Shown here: in pieces, positions 24,739-34,883 of the stretch | How the letters are laid out: each line of letters starts with the position of its first letter | How positions within the stretch are numbered: the first letter of the stretch is position 1 | Source: Erwinia typographi | GTDB lineage: Bacteria; Pseudomonadota; Gammaproteobacteria; Enterobacterales; Enterobacteriaceae | Direction of reading: 5' to 3' | DNA length: 64,000 nt | Assembly (NCBI RefSeq): GCF_000773975.1 | Contig: NZ_JRUQ01000059.1 | Location: 1-64,000 of the forward strand | Program-made: the position numbers and the translations under genes | Notes under the pieces: generated by a model | What the model saw: the letters and a program-made list of their open reading frames with translations, nothing else | The model's database searches: none | Told to the model about the DNA's origin: nothing

Positions 24739-25947
24739 ATGAATATCAGTCAAATAGCCCGCCGTATGCAACGCGTTCGGCCTTCGCCAACGGCGACCAT
24801 TTCTGACCAGGTTCGTGCACTTGAAGCGGCGGGCAGAGCCGTGATCAATTTAGGTGAAGGAGAGCTGGATTTTGCCACTCCCGCCAGCATCAGCTACGCA
24901 GGTATTGAAGCGATTGTGCAGCATCAGACGAAATACACCGCAGTTTCCGGCACTGCTGCTTTAAAATCCGCGATTGCGGCTAAGTTTGCCCGCGACAATC
25001 ACCTGTCTTTTCAGCCGGACGAGATCATCGCCGGAAGCGGCGCCAAGCAGTTGATTTTTAATGCGCTGCTGGCCACTGTCAATCCAGGCCAGCAGGTGAT
25101 TATTCCCGCGCCCTATTGGGTTTCCTATCCCGATATGGTGACGCTGGCAGAAGGCGAACCGGTGATCGTGGCCTGTGAGGAACATCACGACTGGAAGCTC
25201 CAGCCGGAACGACTGGCCGCAGCGCTGACGCCAGAAACGCGCTGGCTGATCCTTAACTCGCCCGGCAATCCCACCGGTGCAATTTATACCGCCAGAGAAC
25301 TTGAGGCGCTGGCTGCGGTACTGGCCGATCATCCGCAGGTACTGATTATGGCGGACGACATTTATGAACCGCTGCGCTACGACCAGGCCCCTTTCGCTAC
25401 CTTCGCCGAGGTTGCTCCGCAACTGGCTGAACGTACGCTGACGGTTAATGGCGTGTCAAAAAGTCACGCCATGACCGGCTGGCGTCTGGGCTACGCGGCC
25501 GGTCCCGCCTGGCTGATTGCGGCGATGCAAATTCTCCAGTCACAAAGTACCTCTAATCCCAGCAGCATCTCTCAGGCTGCCGCCGTCGCCGCCCTCACCC
25601 AGCCAGCGGGCTTTCTGACCGGCTGGATTGAAAAACTGGACTGTCGCCGCAGACGCGTGCTGACGATGATTGAACAGACAGACGGGCTTAGCGCCAACGT
25701 CCCGCAGGGCGCTTTCTATGTTTTTGCCAATTGTCAGGGCTTAATTGGCCGAAAAACGCCGTCGGGTGACGCTCTGGCCGACGATAAGGCCGTCGCCAGC
25801 TGGTTGCTTAGCGAAGCTGGCGTGGCGGTACTGCACGGTTCTGCTTTCGGTTCACCGGGCTATTTACGCCTGGCCTATGCCGTTGACGACACGCTGCTGG
25901 AACAGGCCTGTCGGCAGCTTAAGGCGGCATGCGATCGGTTAGCGTAG
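24739..25947 (+). CDS. PLP-dependent class I aminotransferase
   Basis: A 402-residue fold-type I aminotransferase of the aspartate/AspC-I-gamma type. Y-T-A-V-S-G-T-A-A-L-K near 70, S-G-A-K-Q-L-I-F-N-A-L (phosphate loop), L-N-S-P-G-N-P-T-G-A (Asn contacting the cofactor ring), A-D-D-I-Y-E-P-L (Asp and Tyr), and the PLP Lys in N-G-V-S-K-S-H-A-M-T-G-W-R-L-G-Y. The substrate-carboxylate Arg is in Y-L-R-L-A-Y-A. It starts 10 bp after operator copy 4 with GAGG six bases upstream. In the cluster it probably removes the amino group of the free amino acid released by the hydrolases. Confidence 0.92.
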   Translation: MNISQIARRMQRVRPSPTATISDQVRALEAAGRAVINLGEGELDFATPASISYAGIEAIVQHQTKYTAVSGTAALKSAIAAKFARDNHLSFQPDEIIAGSGAKQLIFNALLATVNPGQQVIIPAPYWVSYPDMVTLAEGEPVIVACEEHHDWKLQPERLAAALTPETRWLILNSPGNPTGAIYTARELEALAAVLADHPQVLIMADDIYEPLRYDQAPFATFAEVAPQLAERTLTVNGVSKSHAMTGWRLGYAAGPAWLIAAMQILQSQSTSNPSSISQAAAVAALTQPAGFLTGWIEKLDCRRRRVLTMIEQTDGLSANVPQGAFYVFANCQGLIGRKTPSGDALADDKAVASWLLSEAGVAVLHGSAFGSPGYLRLAYAVDDTLLEQACRQLKAACDRLA

Positions 25948-25973
25948 TCGCGAAGAGCGGGTGTGATCAGAAA

Positions 25974-26004
25974 GGGGGCGCAGGAAATGACGGTGCCCTT
26001 TTTT
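25974..26004 (+). terminator. Terminator of the aminotransferase gene
   Basis: GGGCGC pairs with GTGCCC (one G-U pair) across an 11-base loop and is followed by TTTTTT. Confidence 0.6.
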
Positions 26005-26017
26005 CAGCAGCTGGCAC

Positions 26018-26872
26018 TCAGCCTGCCACAATCTGGCTTAGCGCGGCGGCGCTGTTCTCATCCTCAGGGATGTAAACCAGCAGCCTTTCCCCATTGCGCG
26101 GAGCGGAAAACCAGTTATTCTGCCGCAGCGTCAGCGCCCCAACCTTAGGGTGGAAGAAGCGTTTGACCTGATTCTCAATGGCCCGAATCTCATAGCGCTG
26201 CCAGATTTCGCGGAACTCATCGGAACAGGCCAGCAGACGATCGACCATGATTTTCCAGTGCGGATCTTCCAGATTATCCCCCATCTGCGCGCGGAATCTG
26301 GCCACCATATTCGGCATCACGGTTTCCCAATCCAGCATCGAGTTGCGCCAGGCCTGATTGGTAAAGGCCAACAGAATGCAGTTGCGATCGTCCTGTGGGA
26401 TAGTCTGCAAATCTACGTTGACCAGCCGCTGCCAGGCCTCGTTATAGCCCAGAATGTCAAAGCGCGCGGTCTGAATCACTGCCGGTAAGGGGTGCAGAGC
26501 ATCAAGGGTAATTCGCCCGTGAGCGGAAACTTTGGCACACACCCTGGCCGCAGCCAGAACCGGATATTGATGACCGGCCAGCGTAAACAGGTGCTGCGTC
26601 TCGGCCTCGTTACACTGTAACGCAACGGCAATCGCTGAGAGCGTTTTGCTGGAGGCTTTAATCTCTCGTCCCTGTTCCAGCCAGGTATACCAGGTAACGC
26701 CGACGTCCGCCAGCTGCGCCACTTCCTCGCGCCTTAGTCCCGGCGTGCGGCGGTTTCGCATCCGTGGTAGTCCAAGTCGGTCAGGGTCCAGGCTTTCGCG
26801 GCGACGGCGCAAAAAGGCGCCGAGCAGCTGACGGTTATTTTCCGACACAGGAATAACGGTAAACTCGGTCAT
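26018..26872 (-). CDS. XRE-family regulator with MmyB-like ligand-binding domain
   Basis: A 284-residue regulator. The helix-turn-helix lies at about 40-75, with R-R-T-P-G-L-R-R-E-E-V-A-Q-L-A-D-V-G-V-T-W-Y-T-W-L-E-Q-G-R. The C-terminal two thirds form the PAS-like MmyB domain (D-I-L-G-Y-N-E-A-W near 150, F-F-H-P-K-V-G-A-L-T-L near 245), which in the streptomycete MmyB-type proteins may bind a fatty acid. ATG at 26872 has GGAGG eight bases upstream. It is divergent from an MFS exporter gene with 116 bp between starts, the usual arrangement of a local regulator and its target. A paralogue occurs at 39346-40194. Confidence 0.88.
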   Translation of the reverse strand: MTEFTVIPVSENNRQLLGAFLRRRRESLDPDRLGLPRMRNRRTPGLRREEVAQLADVGVTWYTWLEQGREIKASSKTLSAIAVALQCNEAETQHLFTLAGHQYPVLAAARVCAKVSAHGRITLDALHPLPAVIQTARFDILGYNEAWQRLVNVDLQTIPQDDRNCILLAFTNQAWRNSMLDWETVMPNMVARFRAQMGDNLEDPHWKIMVDRLLACSDEFREIWQRYEIRAIENQVKRFFHPKVGALTLRQNNWFSAPRNGERLLVYIPEDENSAAALSQIVAG

Positions 26873-26988
26873 GATAAGGCCTCCAGGCAAGGCGGGTAGC
26901 TTTTATACCATGATAAACAAAAACTGGTACCCGTTTCACAGATCGCTGATGCTATTCCTCATCGCGCTCTCTGACAAGGTTTTATCTG

Positions 26989-28407
26989 ATGAACAATGCC
27001 TCGCAATCTCCCACTCTTGGCCGCAGCGGCCTGCTGGTTTTACTGGCAGGACAGCTTTTGCCGATGATTGATTTTTCAATTGTAAACGTAGCGCTGGACG
27101 CCATGTCCACCACCCTGCACGCCAGCCCGGTTCAGCTGGAGCTGATCGTTGCGGCATACGGTATCGCCTTTGCCATCAGCCTGGCGATGGGCGGCCGGAT
27201 GGGAGATAACTATGGCCGACGTCGGGTATTCACCCTTGGCGTGGTCGTGTTTGGTCTGGCCTCGCTACTGTGCGGCGTTGCCAGCTCCGTCTGGCTGTTA
27301 CTGGCGGCGCGTGCACTACAGGGCGTAGGCGCCGCGCTGGTTGTTCCGCAGATCCTCGCCACCCTGCACGTCTGCCTTCACGGCCGAGCCCATGCGCGAG
27401 CCATTGGCCTGTACGGTGGCATTGGTGGACTGGCGTTTATTATCGGTCAGGTGCTGGGCGGCTTTTTGATCGCCATTGATCTGGGTGGTTACGGCTGGCG
27501 CAGCGTCTTTCTGATCAATATTCCCCTCTGCGTGCTGATTGTGCTCTTTGCCGCGAAAACCATCCCGGAAACCCGCAAGAGCCAAAGCGTTTCGCAGGAT
27601 AAAGTCGGCACGCTGCTGCTCGCCAGCGCTATCGGCTGCCTGATGATCGCTCTGGCGCTTGGCCCCGTTCTGCACTGGTCATGGCCCTGCATTCTGCTGC
27701 TGGCCGCTTTCCCACTTTTACTTCATCGCCTGTGGCGCGCTGAGCTTGCGCTGGAACAGCGCCAGGGGCACCCTATTCTCCCGCCAGGCCTGATGCGGCT
27801 GAACGGCGTGCGCTTTGGCCTTTCCATCGCGGTGCTGTTTTTCTCCAGTTGGAGCGGCTTTATGTTCGCCGTGGCTCTGACCCTACAGTCTGGTCTGGGT
27901 ATGACGCCCTTTCAGTCCGGCAATGCGTTTATTGCGCTCGGCGCGGCCTATTTCGTCGGCTCGCTGTTGACCACTCGCGCGGTGGAAAAACTGGGCAGAC
28001 TTGCCACGCTGCTGGCCGGCTGCGGCATTCAGATGGCCGGGCTGCTGGTGCTGATCGCGACCTTCAAATCGGCCTGGCCTGAGGTAGGCATTTATTCGCT
28101 GATCCCTGCCACGGTGCTGATTGGCTTTGGGCAATCCTTTATCGTCAGCTGTTTCTACCGTATTGGCCTGGCTGACGTGCCGAAGGACCACGCTGGTGCG
28201 GGCAGCGCAATGCTCTCTACCGTGCAGCAGGCGGCCTTTGGTCTCGGCCCGATGCTACTGGGCACGGTTTACAGCCAGGTATTGCAAAAGCACGGCAGCC
28301 ATCAGGATGCTGTGCTTATCACGCTAGCCGCGGAGTTTATTCTGATGCTACTGCTGGTCGTCCGCGCGGTGCTCTCCCGCAGAAAAATTCAGGTACAGCC
28401 TGGCTGA
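26989..28407 (+). CDS. MFS drug-exporter-like transporter (DHA2 type)
   Basis: A 472-residue inner-membrane protein with about 14 hydrophobic segments. Motif A is G-R-M-G-D-N-Y-G-R-R-R-V between TM2 and TM3, motif B L-A-A-R-A-L-Q-G-V-G-A-A near 107, and motif C G-G-I-G-G-L-A-F-I-I-G-Q-V-L-G-G near 145, the antiporter signature of drug exporters. The acidic D28-F-S-I-V-N-V-A-L-D in TM1 is typical of DHA2 proteins. Substrates are not predictable. It is presumably controlled by the divergent XRE regulator. Confidence 0.88.
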   Translation: MNNASQSPTLGRSGLLVLLAGQLLPMIDFSIVNVALDAMSTTLHASPVQLELIVAAYGIAFAISLAMGGRMGDNYGRRRVFTLGVVVFGLASLLCGVASSVWLLLAARALQGVGAALVVPQILATLHVCLHGRAHARAIGLYGGIGGLAFIIGQVLGGFLIAIDLGGYGWRSVFLINIPLCVLIVLFAAKTIPETRKSQSVSQDKVGTLLLASAIGCLMIALALGPVLHWSWPCILLLAAFPLLLHRLWRAELALEQRQGHPILPPGLMRLNGVRFGLSIAVLFFSSWSGFMFAVALTLQSGLGMTPFQSGNAFIALGAAYFVGSLLTTRAVEKLGRLATLLAGCGIQMAGLLVLIATFKSAWPEVGIYSLIPATVLIGFGQSFIVSCFYRIGLADVPKDHAGAGSAMLSTVQQAAFGLGPMLLGTVYSQVLQKHGSHQDAVLITLAAEFILMLLLVVRAVLSRRKIQVQPG

Positions 28408-28442
28408 TGTTCTCAGGTTTCTCCCTCCTTTCCTCCTCAGAC

Positions 28443-28485
28443 GGCCGTATTTTCTGCAGCAAGACGGACTACTACGGCCTTTTTA
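28443..28485 (+). terminator. Terminator of the MFS exporter gene
   Basis: GGCCGTA and TACGGCC form a 7-bp stem over a 23-base loop, followed by TTTTTTA. The long loop lowers the confidence. Confidence 0.55.
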
Positions 28486-28632
28486 TTGCCGATGACGCCG
28501 ACATTTATTCTGATTTACAAAAAAGGGCATTTTTTCGATGTCATCTGTCGGATAAATAAAACACAATACGCGCTCTTTTTAAGATTCCGCCAGGCGTGGA
28601 ATTAACCTTATGCCAACAAGTCATTAACCTCA

Positions 28633-29820
28633 ATGCAATCTACTAATACCGTTTCGCGTAAAACGGCGTGGCTGCGTGTGATCATGTTAGCCATCGCTGC
28701 GTTTATTTTTAATACGACTGAGTTTGTTCCGGTGGGCCTGCTGTCCGATATTGCCGCCAGTTTCGGTATGCAGACGGCACAGGTAGGGCTGATGCTGACT
28801 ATTTATGCCTGGGTAGTCGCGCTGCTGTCCCTGCCAATGATGCTGTTGACGCGCCAGGTTGAGCGACGCCTTCTGCTGATCGCCATTTTTGCGCTGTTTA
28901 TCGCCAGCCATGCGCTGTCGACTATGGCCTGGAGTTTCAACATTCTGGTGCTGTCACGCATCGGTATTGCGCTCTCGCACGCCATTTTCTGGTCGATCAC
29001 CGCATCGCTGGCAATTCGCGTAGCCCCCGCCGGTAAAAAGACCCAGGCTCTGGGTATGCTGGCGACCGGCACCGCGCTGGCAATGGTTCTGGGCCTGCCG
29101 ATTGGTCGTCTGATTGGTCAGTATCTTGGCTGGCGCATTACCTTTGGCGTGATTGGCATCGTGGCGCTGATTACCCTACTGTGCCTGGCCAGATTGCTGC
29201 CTAAATTACCGAGTGAACACAGCGGCTCGCTGAAAAGCGTGCCGATGTTATTTAAGCGCCCTGCTCTGGTCTCGCTCTATATACTGATTGCGCTAGTCGT
29301 GACCGCGCATTATACGGCGTACAGCTATATTGAGCCGTTTATTCAGAGCGTCGCGGCGATGGGTGCAAATTTCACCACCTTCCTGCTATTAATATTCGGC
29401 GCAGCCGGGATTGTCGGCAGCATCCTGTTCAGTACTCTGGGCAATAAATTCCCGGCTACCTTTTTACTGGGTGCCATTGCCTTAATTTCCCTCTGTATGC
29501 TGACGCTGTACGTTGCGGCTACCCACACGCTGGCGATTTCGACGCTGTGCATTATCTGGGGCATGTCGATGATGATTATTGGCCTCGCGGTACAGGTTCG
29601 CGTGCTGGCGCTGGCGCCGGACGCAACGGACGTGGCGATGTCGCTGCTTTCGGGGATTTATAACCTGGGCATTGGTGGTGGCGCACTACTGGGGAATCAG
29701 GTCAGCCTGCACCTGAATATGCAGAATGTGGGGTACGCGGGCGGCGCTATCGGTCTGATTTCTCTGGCATGGTGCGCCTGGAGTATGCGGCGCTATCCAC
29801 AGCTGAGGATAAACGGTTAG
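28633..29820 (+). CDS. sotB: SotB sugar efflux transporter (MFS)
   Basis: A 395-residue MFS permease with 12 hydrophobic segments. It follows E. coli SotB (YdeA) almost along the whole length: N-T-V-S-R-K-x-A-W-L-R-V at the start, [55 protein letters not shown], and [12 protein letters not shown]. SotB exports arabinose and some other sugars and IPTG, lowering their internal level. It is a single gene between two terminators. The start codon has no clear Shine-Dalgarno. Confidence 0.95.
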   Translation: MQSTNTVSRKTAWLRVIMLAIAAFIFNTTEFVPVGLLSDIAASFGMQTAQVGLMLTIYAWVVALLSLPMMLLTRQVERRLLLIAIFALFIASHALSTMAWSFNILVLSRIGIALSHAIFWSITASLAIRVAPAGKKTQALGMLATGTALAMVLGLPIGRLIGQYLGWRITFGVIGIVALITLLCLARLLPKLPSEHSGSLKSVPMLFKRPALVSLYILIALVVTAHYTAYSYIEPFIQSVAAMGANFTTFLLLIFGAAGIVGSILFSTLGNKFPATFLLGAIALISLCMLTLYVAATHTLAISTLCIIWGMSMMIIGLAVQVRVLALAPDATDVAMSLLSGIYNLGIGGGALLGNQVSLHLNMQNVGYAGGAIGLISLAWCAWSMRRYPQLRING

Positions 29821-29832
29821 GGCTGAAAAAAT

Positions 29833-29858
29833 AACGGGGCAAATTTTGCCCCGTTTTT
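29833..29858. terminator. Terminator between sotB and rhaM, bidirectional
   Basis: AACGGGGCAAA and TTTGCCCCGTT form a strong stem flanked by A-rich and T-rich sequence. It ends sotB on the plus strand and the rhaBADM operon on the minus strand (rhaM stops at 29866). Confidence 0.92.
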
Positions 29859-29865
29859 ACTCAGC

Positions 29866-30180
29866 TTAGTCCAGGTAAAACACCGACTTCAGCTCCGCAC
29901 TGATCGGGCTACAGTCGGCATTGGAGGGCATCAGCTCACACATTGATTGCCACCAACGTTGGCACACCTCGGTCCTGGCGACGGCATTCCAACGCGCCTC
30001 CGATTCTATCTCCACCACCGCAAACAGGAGGCTGCGCGGTGCATCAAGAAAAATGCTGTAATGATGCGCGCCGTGCTCCTTCAGCGTTTGCGCCAGATCG
30101 GGCCAGATCGGATTATGCCGCTGCTGATACTCCAGATGCTTATCCGCGTGAACCTGCATCACAAAGGCTTTACGCAACAT
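29866..30180 (-). CDS. rhaM: L-rhamnose mutarotase
   Basis: A 104-residue dimeric mutarotase that interconverts alpha- and beta-rhamnose so that the isomerase receives its preferred anomer. The sequence follows E. coli Rha[10 protein letters not shown]-x-E-Y-Q-x-R-H-N-P-I-W-P (His of the active site), L-F-A-x-V-E-I-E-S-E-x-R-W-N-A-V-A and C-Q-R-W-W near the end, finishing V-F-Y-L-D. Last gene of rhaBADM; it overlaps the rhaD stop by 11 bp. Confidence 0.96.
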   Translation of the reverse strand: MLRKAFVMQVHADKHLEYQQRHNPIWPDLAQTLKEHGAHHYSIFLDAPRSLLFAVVEIESEARWNAVARTEVCQRWWQSMCELMPSNADCSPISAELKSVFYLD

Positions 30181-31012
30181 GAGGATGGCTCGCTTCCAGT
30201 GCCGCCTGCCACGGCTTCACGCCAAAGCGCTCACCCAGCGCAATCAGCTCCGGCGTGGTAATGCTCTGCTTCATGCCGCCCATCGACAGCACCTTCACCA
30301 CCACTTCGGAAGACTTCTCAGCGGTATCGATCAGGCCGAAAGTTTCGTCCAGCGTCGGGCCTGCGCCAAAAATACCGTGGAACGGCCACATGACCAGGCT
30401 ATGCGAAGCCATTTGCTCTGCCGTCTTGTCGCCGATGCCATCGGTACCTGGCACCATCCAGGGCACGATCCCCACGCCGTCTGGGAACACCACCAGGCAT
30501 TCGGTACTGCCTTCCCACAGCAGACGGGTAAAGCTGGCTGCGTTCAAATCTACTACGTAGCTCAGGGACATAAAGTTTGTAGCATGGCAGTGCATGATCA
30601 CGCGGTCGCCGCCGTTGGTCGCCTTCATACGCACGCTGTGCGACTGGAAGTGTGACGCCAGCTCGGAGGTCGGTAAACCGCCGTTGCTCAACCCCCAGTA
30701 AATGCTGTAGGCACGGCCATCATCGCTCACCCGCAGCAGTACCAGGCTGTCGGTCGGATCGAGCTGTACGTTACGGAAGAACTTGCCCGACCCGGTGACC
30801 AGGAACCAGCAGTTTGCCAGCCCCGGCGCAGGCTGGGTCAGCTCTACGGTTCTCGGCTCGCGGTAAAAATCCTGGGCAAACGGCTGAACCTCTTCATCCA
30901 GCAAACGCAGGCTGACGTTGCCGCCGTTGCGCTCATCCCAGCCCTTCAGCCACATATCGCTGGTCGCTTTAACCATGCCCTGTACAAACCAGGCATTCAG
31001 AATATTTTGCAT
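30170..31012 (-). CDS. rhaD: Rhamnulose-1-phosphate aldolase
   Basis: A 280-residue class II (zinc) aldolase that splits L-rhamnulose 1-phosphate into dihydroxyacetone phosphate and L-lactaldehyde. The phosphate-binding stretch is G-G-N-V-S-L-R and [11 protein letters not shown]. The zinc ligands are in I-M-H-C-H-A-T-N and the third His in [11 protein letters not shown]117-type catalytic Glu is in P-T-S-E-L-A-S-H-F. The lactaldehyde is oxidised by AldA, encoded at 37242. E. coli RhaD has 274 residues; the slightly longer C-terminus here is within normal variation. Confidence 0.96.
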   Translation of the reverse strand: MQNILNAWFVQGMVKATSDMWLKGWDERNGGNVSLRLLDEEVQPFAQDFYREPRTVELTQPAPGLANCWFLVTGSGKFFRNVQLDPTDSLVLLRVSDDGRAYSIYWGLSNGGLPTSELASHFQSHSVRMKATNGGDRVIMHCHATNFMSLSYVVDLNAASFTRLLWEGSTECLVVFPDGVGIVPWMVPGTDGIGDKTAEQMASHSLVMWPFHGIFGAGPTLDETFGLIDTAEKSSEVVVKVLSMGGMKQSITTPELIALGERFGVKPWQAALEASHPHVA

Positions 31013-31021
31013 GTTACGTCC

Positions 31022-32278
31022 TTAACGTTTGCTGAGAACTTGTTGTTCATAATGGCGGACATCGCTTAACCAGCTGGCGCCGGCCGGGACATCGTGGCGC
31101 AGACAGTAAGCTTCCCAAACGGCCTGCCACGGCAGGGATTTTTGCTCTTCGAGCAGCGCCAGACGGCTGGTGTAGTCGCCTTCCAGCTCCAGTTTTTTCA
31201 GCTGGTCGACCGGCTCCAGCAGCGCGCGCAGCAGCGCTTTTTTCGCGTTTCGCGTGCCGATGACCCAGGCCGCGATACGGTTGATTGAGGCGTCAAAGAA
31301 ATCCAGACCGATATGCACTTTGTCGAACAGGCGCTGGCGGACGATTTCGTTGGCAATCGCCTGGGTTTCATCATCCAGCGTGACCACATGGTCGCTGTCC
31401 CAGCGCACCGGGCGGCTGACGTGCAGCAGCAGGCGCGGCACATAAAGCATGGCGGTGGAGATCTTGTCCGAGATAACTTCCGTAGGATGGAAGTGGCCCG
31501 CGTCAAGAGTCAGCGCCGTCTGGCGACTGCTGGCATAGCCCAGGCAGAATTCATTAGAGCCAACGGTGTAGCTCTCTGCGCCGATGCCGAATAACTTACT
31601 TTCCACCGCATCGTAATGATGAGCAGGATTAAGCTTCTCGCTGATGATCTCATCCAGTGAGTTCATCAGGCGCTGACGCGGTCCGAAACGATCGATAGTT
31701 TGATCCTTCATGCCGTCCGGCACCCAGATGTTCATGATCGAAGGTGTGCCCAGCTGTTCGCCAAAGAATGCGGAAATTTTTCGGCTGGCCTTGCAGTGTT
31801 CAATCCAGAACTGACGGATTTCAGGATTGGCGTGCGCGAGGGTAAAACCATCCTCACTCAGCGGATGCGAGAAACAGGTCGGGTTGAAGTCCAGCCCCAG
31901 TTGGTTCTTCTTCGCCCACTCCACCCACTGACTGAAGTGCTTCGGCTGAATGTCGGTACGTTCTACCGGCGTGTCGCTTTCCAGGTAAATAGCGTGCAGG
32001 TTCAGGCGTTTTGGTCCAGGGATCAGCGACATCGCCCGCTCCAGATCGGCCCGCAGCTCGCTGGCGGTGCTGGCCTTGCCGGGATAGTTGCCGGTAGCCT
32101 GAATACCGCCGGTCAGCGCGCCCTCAGGGTTTTCAAACCCTTTGACATCGTCCCCCTGCCAGCAGTGCATGGAAACGGGCAGCTTATCCAGCTGCGCTAT
32201 CGCGGCGTTGACATCAATGCCGATCTCGGCGAAACGCTGTTTCGCCAGCTCAAACGCCTGCTCGATTGCTCGGGTCAT
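31022..32278 (-). CDS. rhaA: L-rhamnose isomerase
   Basis: A 418-residue isomerase converting L-rhamnose to L-rhamnulose with two Mn/Zn ions. Typical motifs: [13 protein letters not shown] (near 30), L-N-L-H-A-I-Y-L-E (about 105), [30 protein letters not shown] and [15 protein letters not shown], which hold the metal ligands. The start at 32278 was chosen because it overlaps the rhaB stop as ATGA, has AAAGGAG eight bases upstream, and matches E. coli RhaA length (419). The frame is open further upstream but inside rhaB. Confidence 0.97.
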   Translation of the reverse strand: MTRAIEQAFELAKQRFAEIGIDVNAAIAQLDKLPVSMHCWQGDDVKGFENPEGALTGGIQATGNYPGKASTASELRADLERAMSLIPGPKRLNLHAIYLESDTPVERTDIQPKHFSQWVEWAKKNQLGLDFNPTCFSHPLSEDGFTLAHANPEIRQFWIEHCKASRKISAFFGEQLGTPSIMNIWVPDGMKDQTIDRFGPRQRLMNSLDEIISEKLNPAHHYDAVESKLFGIGAESYTVGSNEFCLGYASSRQTALTLDAGHFHPTEVISDKISTAMLYVPRLLLHVSRPVRWDSDHVVTLDDETQAIANEIVRQRLFDKVHIGLDFFDASINRIAAWVIGTRNAKKALLRALLEPVDQLKKLELEGDYTSRLALLEEQKSLPWQAVWEAYCLRHDVPAGASWLSDVRHYEQQVLSKR

Positions 32279-33747
32279 ATACATAGCTCCTTTGCCTTGT
32301 GTGTCAGTGACTGAAAGCGCGGCCAACTGCGGCTGTACGCGTCACTGGCGTGAGGGGTGTAGGTTTTTAATGGGAAATTTTGTTTCATCAACTGACGGAG
32401 ATGCGTGACGTCTTTGATATCGCCGCTGGCAATCAGCTGGCTGCCGATGTTGCCCAACGTGGAGGCCTCAATCGGCCCGGCGATAACCGGTATTCCGCAG
32501 GCATCCGCGCAGAGCTGGTTTAGCAGCGGGTTCTGACAGCCGCCGCCGACAATGTGCAGCCAGCTGAACGCCGCGCCGCGCAGTTCCTGTAGCTCGTGAA
32601 GCACCTGGCGGTAAAACAGGGCCAGACTGTCGAAAATGCAGCGTGCCAGCGAGGCGGCATCGGCTGGCGCTGGCATACCCTGCCCGACGCAGGCGTCCTG
32701 AATTTCGCACACCATACTGGCCGGGTTAATAAAGCGGTCGTCGTTAGGATTAATCAGCGAGCGGCAGGCTGGCTGCTGCTCCGCCGCGTTTACCAGCTCA
32801 CACAGGTCTTCAATGGCCAGTTCGGCGCAGACGCGCTGGAGTAGCCACAGGCCCATAATATTTTTCAGTACGCGATAGCGCCCTTCGGCACCGCCTTCGT
32901 TGGTGATATTCAGCGCCAGCGCCGCGTCGTCGGTGAAAGGCTCAAAACTTTCAAAACCCATTAGCGACCAGGTGCCTGAGCTTAGCCAGGCGGCGTTAGT
33001 CCCGGCTACCGGGGCAGCGAGCACCGCGCTGGCCGTATCATGAGTCGCTACCGCGATCACAGGAACAGCATCGCCATTAGCGGTTTTCCACTCGCCAACC
33101 GGGCTACCAGGCTGAGAGGGTTGACCAAACCAGCTGGCTTTTGCTCCGGCCCAGTCGAGCAGGGTTTTATCCCACTCGCCGCTTTGAATATTCAGCAATT
33201 GGGTGGTGGTCGAGTTGGTATATTCCCAGTTCATCCGCCCCGTCAGGCGGTAGTGAAAGTAGTCCGGGATCAGCAGCGCATGCTCAACCTTGTCCAGCCA
33301 GGCGGGCTGGGATTCCGTCAGCGCACGCAGCTGGTAGAGCGTATTAAACGGCAAAAACTGGATGCCGGTGCGGCGGTAGATAGCTTCTGCCGTTAACTCC
33401 TTGCAGGCACGCGGCATCACGCCCTGGGTTCTGTCATCCCGGTAGGCCACCGGCAGCCCGACGCGGTTGCCCTCTTTATCCAGCAGGACATAATCCACGC
33501 CCCAGGTATCCACGCCGATGCTGTCAGGGACGATCCCCTGCTCAACCAGCCTGTTCAGCGAGCCGATAATAAACGTCTCAAGGGCGTCAAGATCCCAGCA
33601 CTGCCGCTCCCCGATGGTGACCAGACGGTTTACGCAACGGGCGACCTCTTCAAGCTGAAGCTGACCCGTTTGTGAATCAAATCGGGCCAGCATCACGCGA
33701 CCACTGGATGCGCCGAGGTCAATGGCGACACAATTTCGCATACTCAT
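32275..33747 (-). CDS. rhaB: Rhamnulokinase
   Basis: A 490-residue FGGY-family sugar kinase that phosphorylates L-rhamnulose on O-1. The N-terminal ATPase-fold motif is [12 protein letters not shown] (phosphate 1), then [12 protein letters not shown] (catalytic Asp region). [13 protein letters not shown] is typical of RhaB, and I-V-G-G-G-C-Q-N-x-L-L-N-Q-L is the adenosine motif. First gene of rhaBADM, driven by the RhaS- and CRP-dependent promoter at about 33784-33872. A second possible start lies two codons in. Confidence 0.97.
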   Translation of the reverse strand: MSMRNCVAIDLGASSGRVMLARFDSQTGQLQLEEVARCVNRLVTIGERQCWDLDALETFIIGSLNRLVEQGIVPDSIGVDTWGVDYVLLDKEGNRVGLPVAYRDDRTQGVMPRACKELTAEAIYRRTGIQFLPFNTLYQLRALTESQPAWLDKVEHALLIPDYFHYRLTGRMNWEYTNSTTTQLLNIQSGEWDKTLLDWAGAKASWFGQPSQPGSPVGEWKTANGDAVPVIAVATHDTASAVLAAPVAGTNAAWLSSGTWSLMGFESFEPFTDDAALALNITNEGGAEGRYRVLKNIMGLWLLQRVCAELAIEDLCELVNAAEQQPACRSLINPNDDRFINPASMVCEIQDACVGQGMPAPADAASLARCIFDSLALFYRQVLHELQELRGAAFSWLHIVGGGCQNPLLNQLCADACGIPVIAGPIEASTLGNIGSQLIASGDIKDVTHLRQLMKQNFPLKTYTPHASDAYSRSWPRFQSLTHKAKELCI

Positions 33748-33783
33748 AGCGTTGGCTTCCTGTCAGTTCGATAGCTACAGTCT

Positions 33784-33872
33784 AAAAGCCTGATAAGCTG
33801 GCACCTTCCCGCCACTGCCAGCGGCAAACGGGCGCTGGCAACCTGGCAAAGGTGAACGTGAATCAGCTCACA
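33784..33872. promoter_or_regulatory. rhaB promoter with RhaS and CRP sites
   Basis: On the minus strand before rhaB, the sequence keeps the layout of the E. coli rhaBAD control region: GGTTGCCAGC...GGCAGTGGCGGGAAGG (RhaS half-sites), then a -10 element TAGACT at about 33780. Upstream, CGTGA-ATCAGC-TCACA (33857-33872) is a good CRP site. The 299-bp gap to rhaS also holds a weaker TGTGA-like CRP half-site near 33901 and must contain the RhaR-dependent rhaSR promoter, which I could not place exactly. Confidence 0.7.
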
Positions 33873-34046
33873 GTTCTGTTTTTCACCCCCTTCAGCGATC
33901 GTTGTGACACGCCGCGCAATTCTGTTATTCACCCGGCGGATTCTTGAAAAACAGCCCGCTTCGCGGCAAATTCTCGTCGAAAATTCAAGGTCAGCGTCCC
34001 CGCCCCGGCAGTAGACTCCGTCAATACCAGGCAAAGAGGGCAAAAT

Positions 34047-34874
34047 ATGACCGTATTACACAGCGTGGATTTTTTCCCGAACGGCGCGATGCCGATAGCC
34101 ATCGAACCCCGTGCGCCCCAGCGCGCGTTCCCGGAACATCATCATGATGACTTTCACGAAATTGTGATTGTTGAGCAGGGAGCGGGAATTCATATTTTTA
34201 ACGGCGAGCCGAGACCGCTGTGCGGCGGCTGCGTCTGCTTCGTGCGTAACCACGATCGCCATCTGTATGAGAATACCGACCAACTGATCCTCACCAACGT
34301 GTTGTACCGCGGGCCGGAGGCCTTTCGCTTTATGACCGGCTTCCAGCATCTTTTGCCGCAGGAGATCGAGGGTAATTACCCTTCGCACTGGCGCGTCGGC
34401 AACAAGGTGCTGGCCCAGGCGAAAGCGCTGATCGCAGAGCTGGAAAACCCTGCCGGGCTTGAGGGAGTTGACGCTCAGGCCGAACAGGAGATGCGGTTTA
34501 TGCAGTTGCTGGTGCTTCTGCGACGGGGCTGTAGCGAACTGCCGGGCGACGATCAGGATGGCCGGATGCGCGGGCTGCTGAACTGGCTGGCCGATCATTT
34601 CAGTGAAGAAATTGACTGGGAGGCGCTGGCAAGCCGCTTTGCCCTGTCGCTGAGAACCCTGCACCGCCAGCTGAAGCAGCAAACCGGCAGCACGCCGCAG
34701 CGCTATCTCAACCGGCTGCGCCTGCTTCAGGCGCGCCATTTGCTTCGCCACAGCGACATGCGCATTACCGATATCGCTTTTCAGTGCGGATTTGGTGACA
34801 GCAATCACTTTTCTACACTGTTTAAGCGCGAGTTTGGCACCTCTCCACGTACCATCAGGCAAAACGATTTGTGA
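34047..34874 (+). CDS. rhaS: RhaS, rhamnose-responsive AraC-family activator
   Basis: A 275-residue activator of rhaBADM, rhaT and probably aldA. The N-terminal cupin ([17 protein letters not shown]-x-G-I-H-I-F-N-G) senses L-rhamnose. The C-terminal pair of helix-turn-helix motifs contains [18 protein letters not shown] and [25 protein letters not shown]. The start matches E. coli RhaS ([11 protein letters not shown]). It lies divergent from rhaB and 9 bp before rhaR. Compared with E. coli, the cupin-to-DNA-domain linker is a few residues longer. Confidence 0.96.
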   Translation: MTVLHSVDFFPNGAMPIAIEPRAPQRAFPEHHHDDFHEIVIVEQGAGIHIFNGEPRPLCGGCVCFVRNHDRHLYENTDQLILTNVLYRGPEAFRFMTGFQHLLPQEIEGNYPSHWRVGNKVLAQAKALIAELENPAGLEGVDAQAEQEMRFMQLLVLLRRGCSELPGDDQDGRMRGLLNWLADHFSEEIDWEALASRFALSLRTLHRQLKQQTGSTPQRYLNRLRLLQARHLLRHSDMRITDIAFQCGFGDSNHFSTLFKREFGTSPRTIRQNDL

Positions 34875-34883
34875 GGTGAACCT

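Noticed and set aside
26893-26933. CGGGTA...TACCCG inverted repeat between the XRE regulator and the MFS gene
   Set aside because: Only 6-bp arms with a 29-base gap; could be an operator but is expected by chance at this length.
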